A stretch of DNA of 13,365 nucleotides from CAVDRM01 sp963626285 (GTDB lineage: Bacteria; Bacillota; Clostridia; Christensenellales; Aristaeellaceae). Both the position numbers and the translations under genes were made by a program. Below the pieces are notes generated by a model. That model did no database searches. It worked only from the letters and a program-made list of their open reading frames with translations, and was not told where the DNA came from. Shown here one piece after another: positions 13,207 to 13,365 of the stretch (the first letter of the stretch is position 1; the number at the start of each line of letters is the position of its first letter). The stretch is taken from positions 1 through 13,365 of the forward strand of contig CAVFWQ010000063.1 in the NCBI GenBank assembly GCA_963626285.1. The letters run 5' to 3'.

Positions 13207-13365
13207 AGACTGTCGAAAAAGTCCGCAGCCATTTGGGGGATGCATGAAGGGGCGGCAGCCCCTTCATTTTTAATCGTATCGACCGGCTTTGCCGGTCGTG
13301 CGGGGCGATTTTTCGGAGCGTCAGCGCAGAAAAATCATTTCCGCAGCCTTGCCATGCAGGATGAA
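13206..13365 (-). repeat. Structured multi-hairpin repeat element, copy 2 (inverted, cut by the window end)
   Basis: Inverted match to 10567-10727 over 160 positions, with about eight substitutions and one single-base gap. The last bases enter the large palindrome (hairpin 10549-10580 of copy 1), whose other half lies beyond the window. Confidence 0.9.
13245..13271 (+). terminator. Terminator shape supplied by repeat copy 2
   Basis: TGAAGGGGC, GGCA loop, GCCCCTTCA, then TTTTT (13267-13271). In this orientation the element could end transcripts from the YczE-like gene about 110 nt upstream. Confidence 0.65.

Overview
This is a GC-rich chromosomal window with strong AAGGAGG-type ribosome binding sites, frequent GTG and TTG starts, and no outer-membrane genes. 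The gene content (TmcAL/YlbM, S11 D-Ala-D-Ala carboxypeptidase, two-subunit Fe-S class I fumarase, C69 dipeptidase, DUF6198/YczE-like membrane protein) suggests a low-oxygen Bacillota, probably a high-GC Clostridia member from a gut-type habitat. That placement is inference from gene content only.

Layout. At the left edge (69-947, +) is an orphan phage-type replisome-organiser protein whose coding sequence carries tandem 15-bp repeats. Next come minus-strand units: a secreted C69 dipeptidase (1068-2600) with its own promoter and terminator; then a vitamin B12 ABC importer, btuF-btuC-btuD (5540 down to 2769), headed by a cobalamin riboswitch with its own promoter and a terminator hairpin; then mgtE (7334-5976), whose 300-nt leader has a consensus-like promoter and a possible short upstream ORF. 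No terminator is visible between mgtE and the B12 leader, so mgtE read-through would also pass through the riboswitch.

Divergent from mgtE, the plus strand carries tmcAL - fumarase alpha - fumarase beta (7861-10423), closely spaced and probably one transcript. A structured repeat element follows (about 10513-10727), lying between a strong promoter and the D-Ala-D-Ala carboxypeptidase gene (10795-12246). The last gene is a DUF6198/YczE-like membrane protein (12432-13133), preceded by a promoter, a palindrome at the start of transcription and a leader terminator that looks like an attenuator. Its stop codon overlaps the start of a broken XRE-type regulator gene, which runs into a second, inverted copy of the repeat element (13206 to the window end).

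Most genes are housekeeping or transport. The unusual material is in the non-coding parts: the multi-hairpin repeat family, whose two copies differ only outside the predicted stems; the leader attenuator and degraded regulator around the YczE-like gene; the mgtE leader ORF; and iteron-like repeats inside the phage-type initiator.
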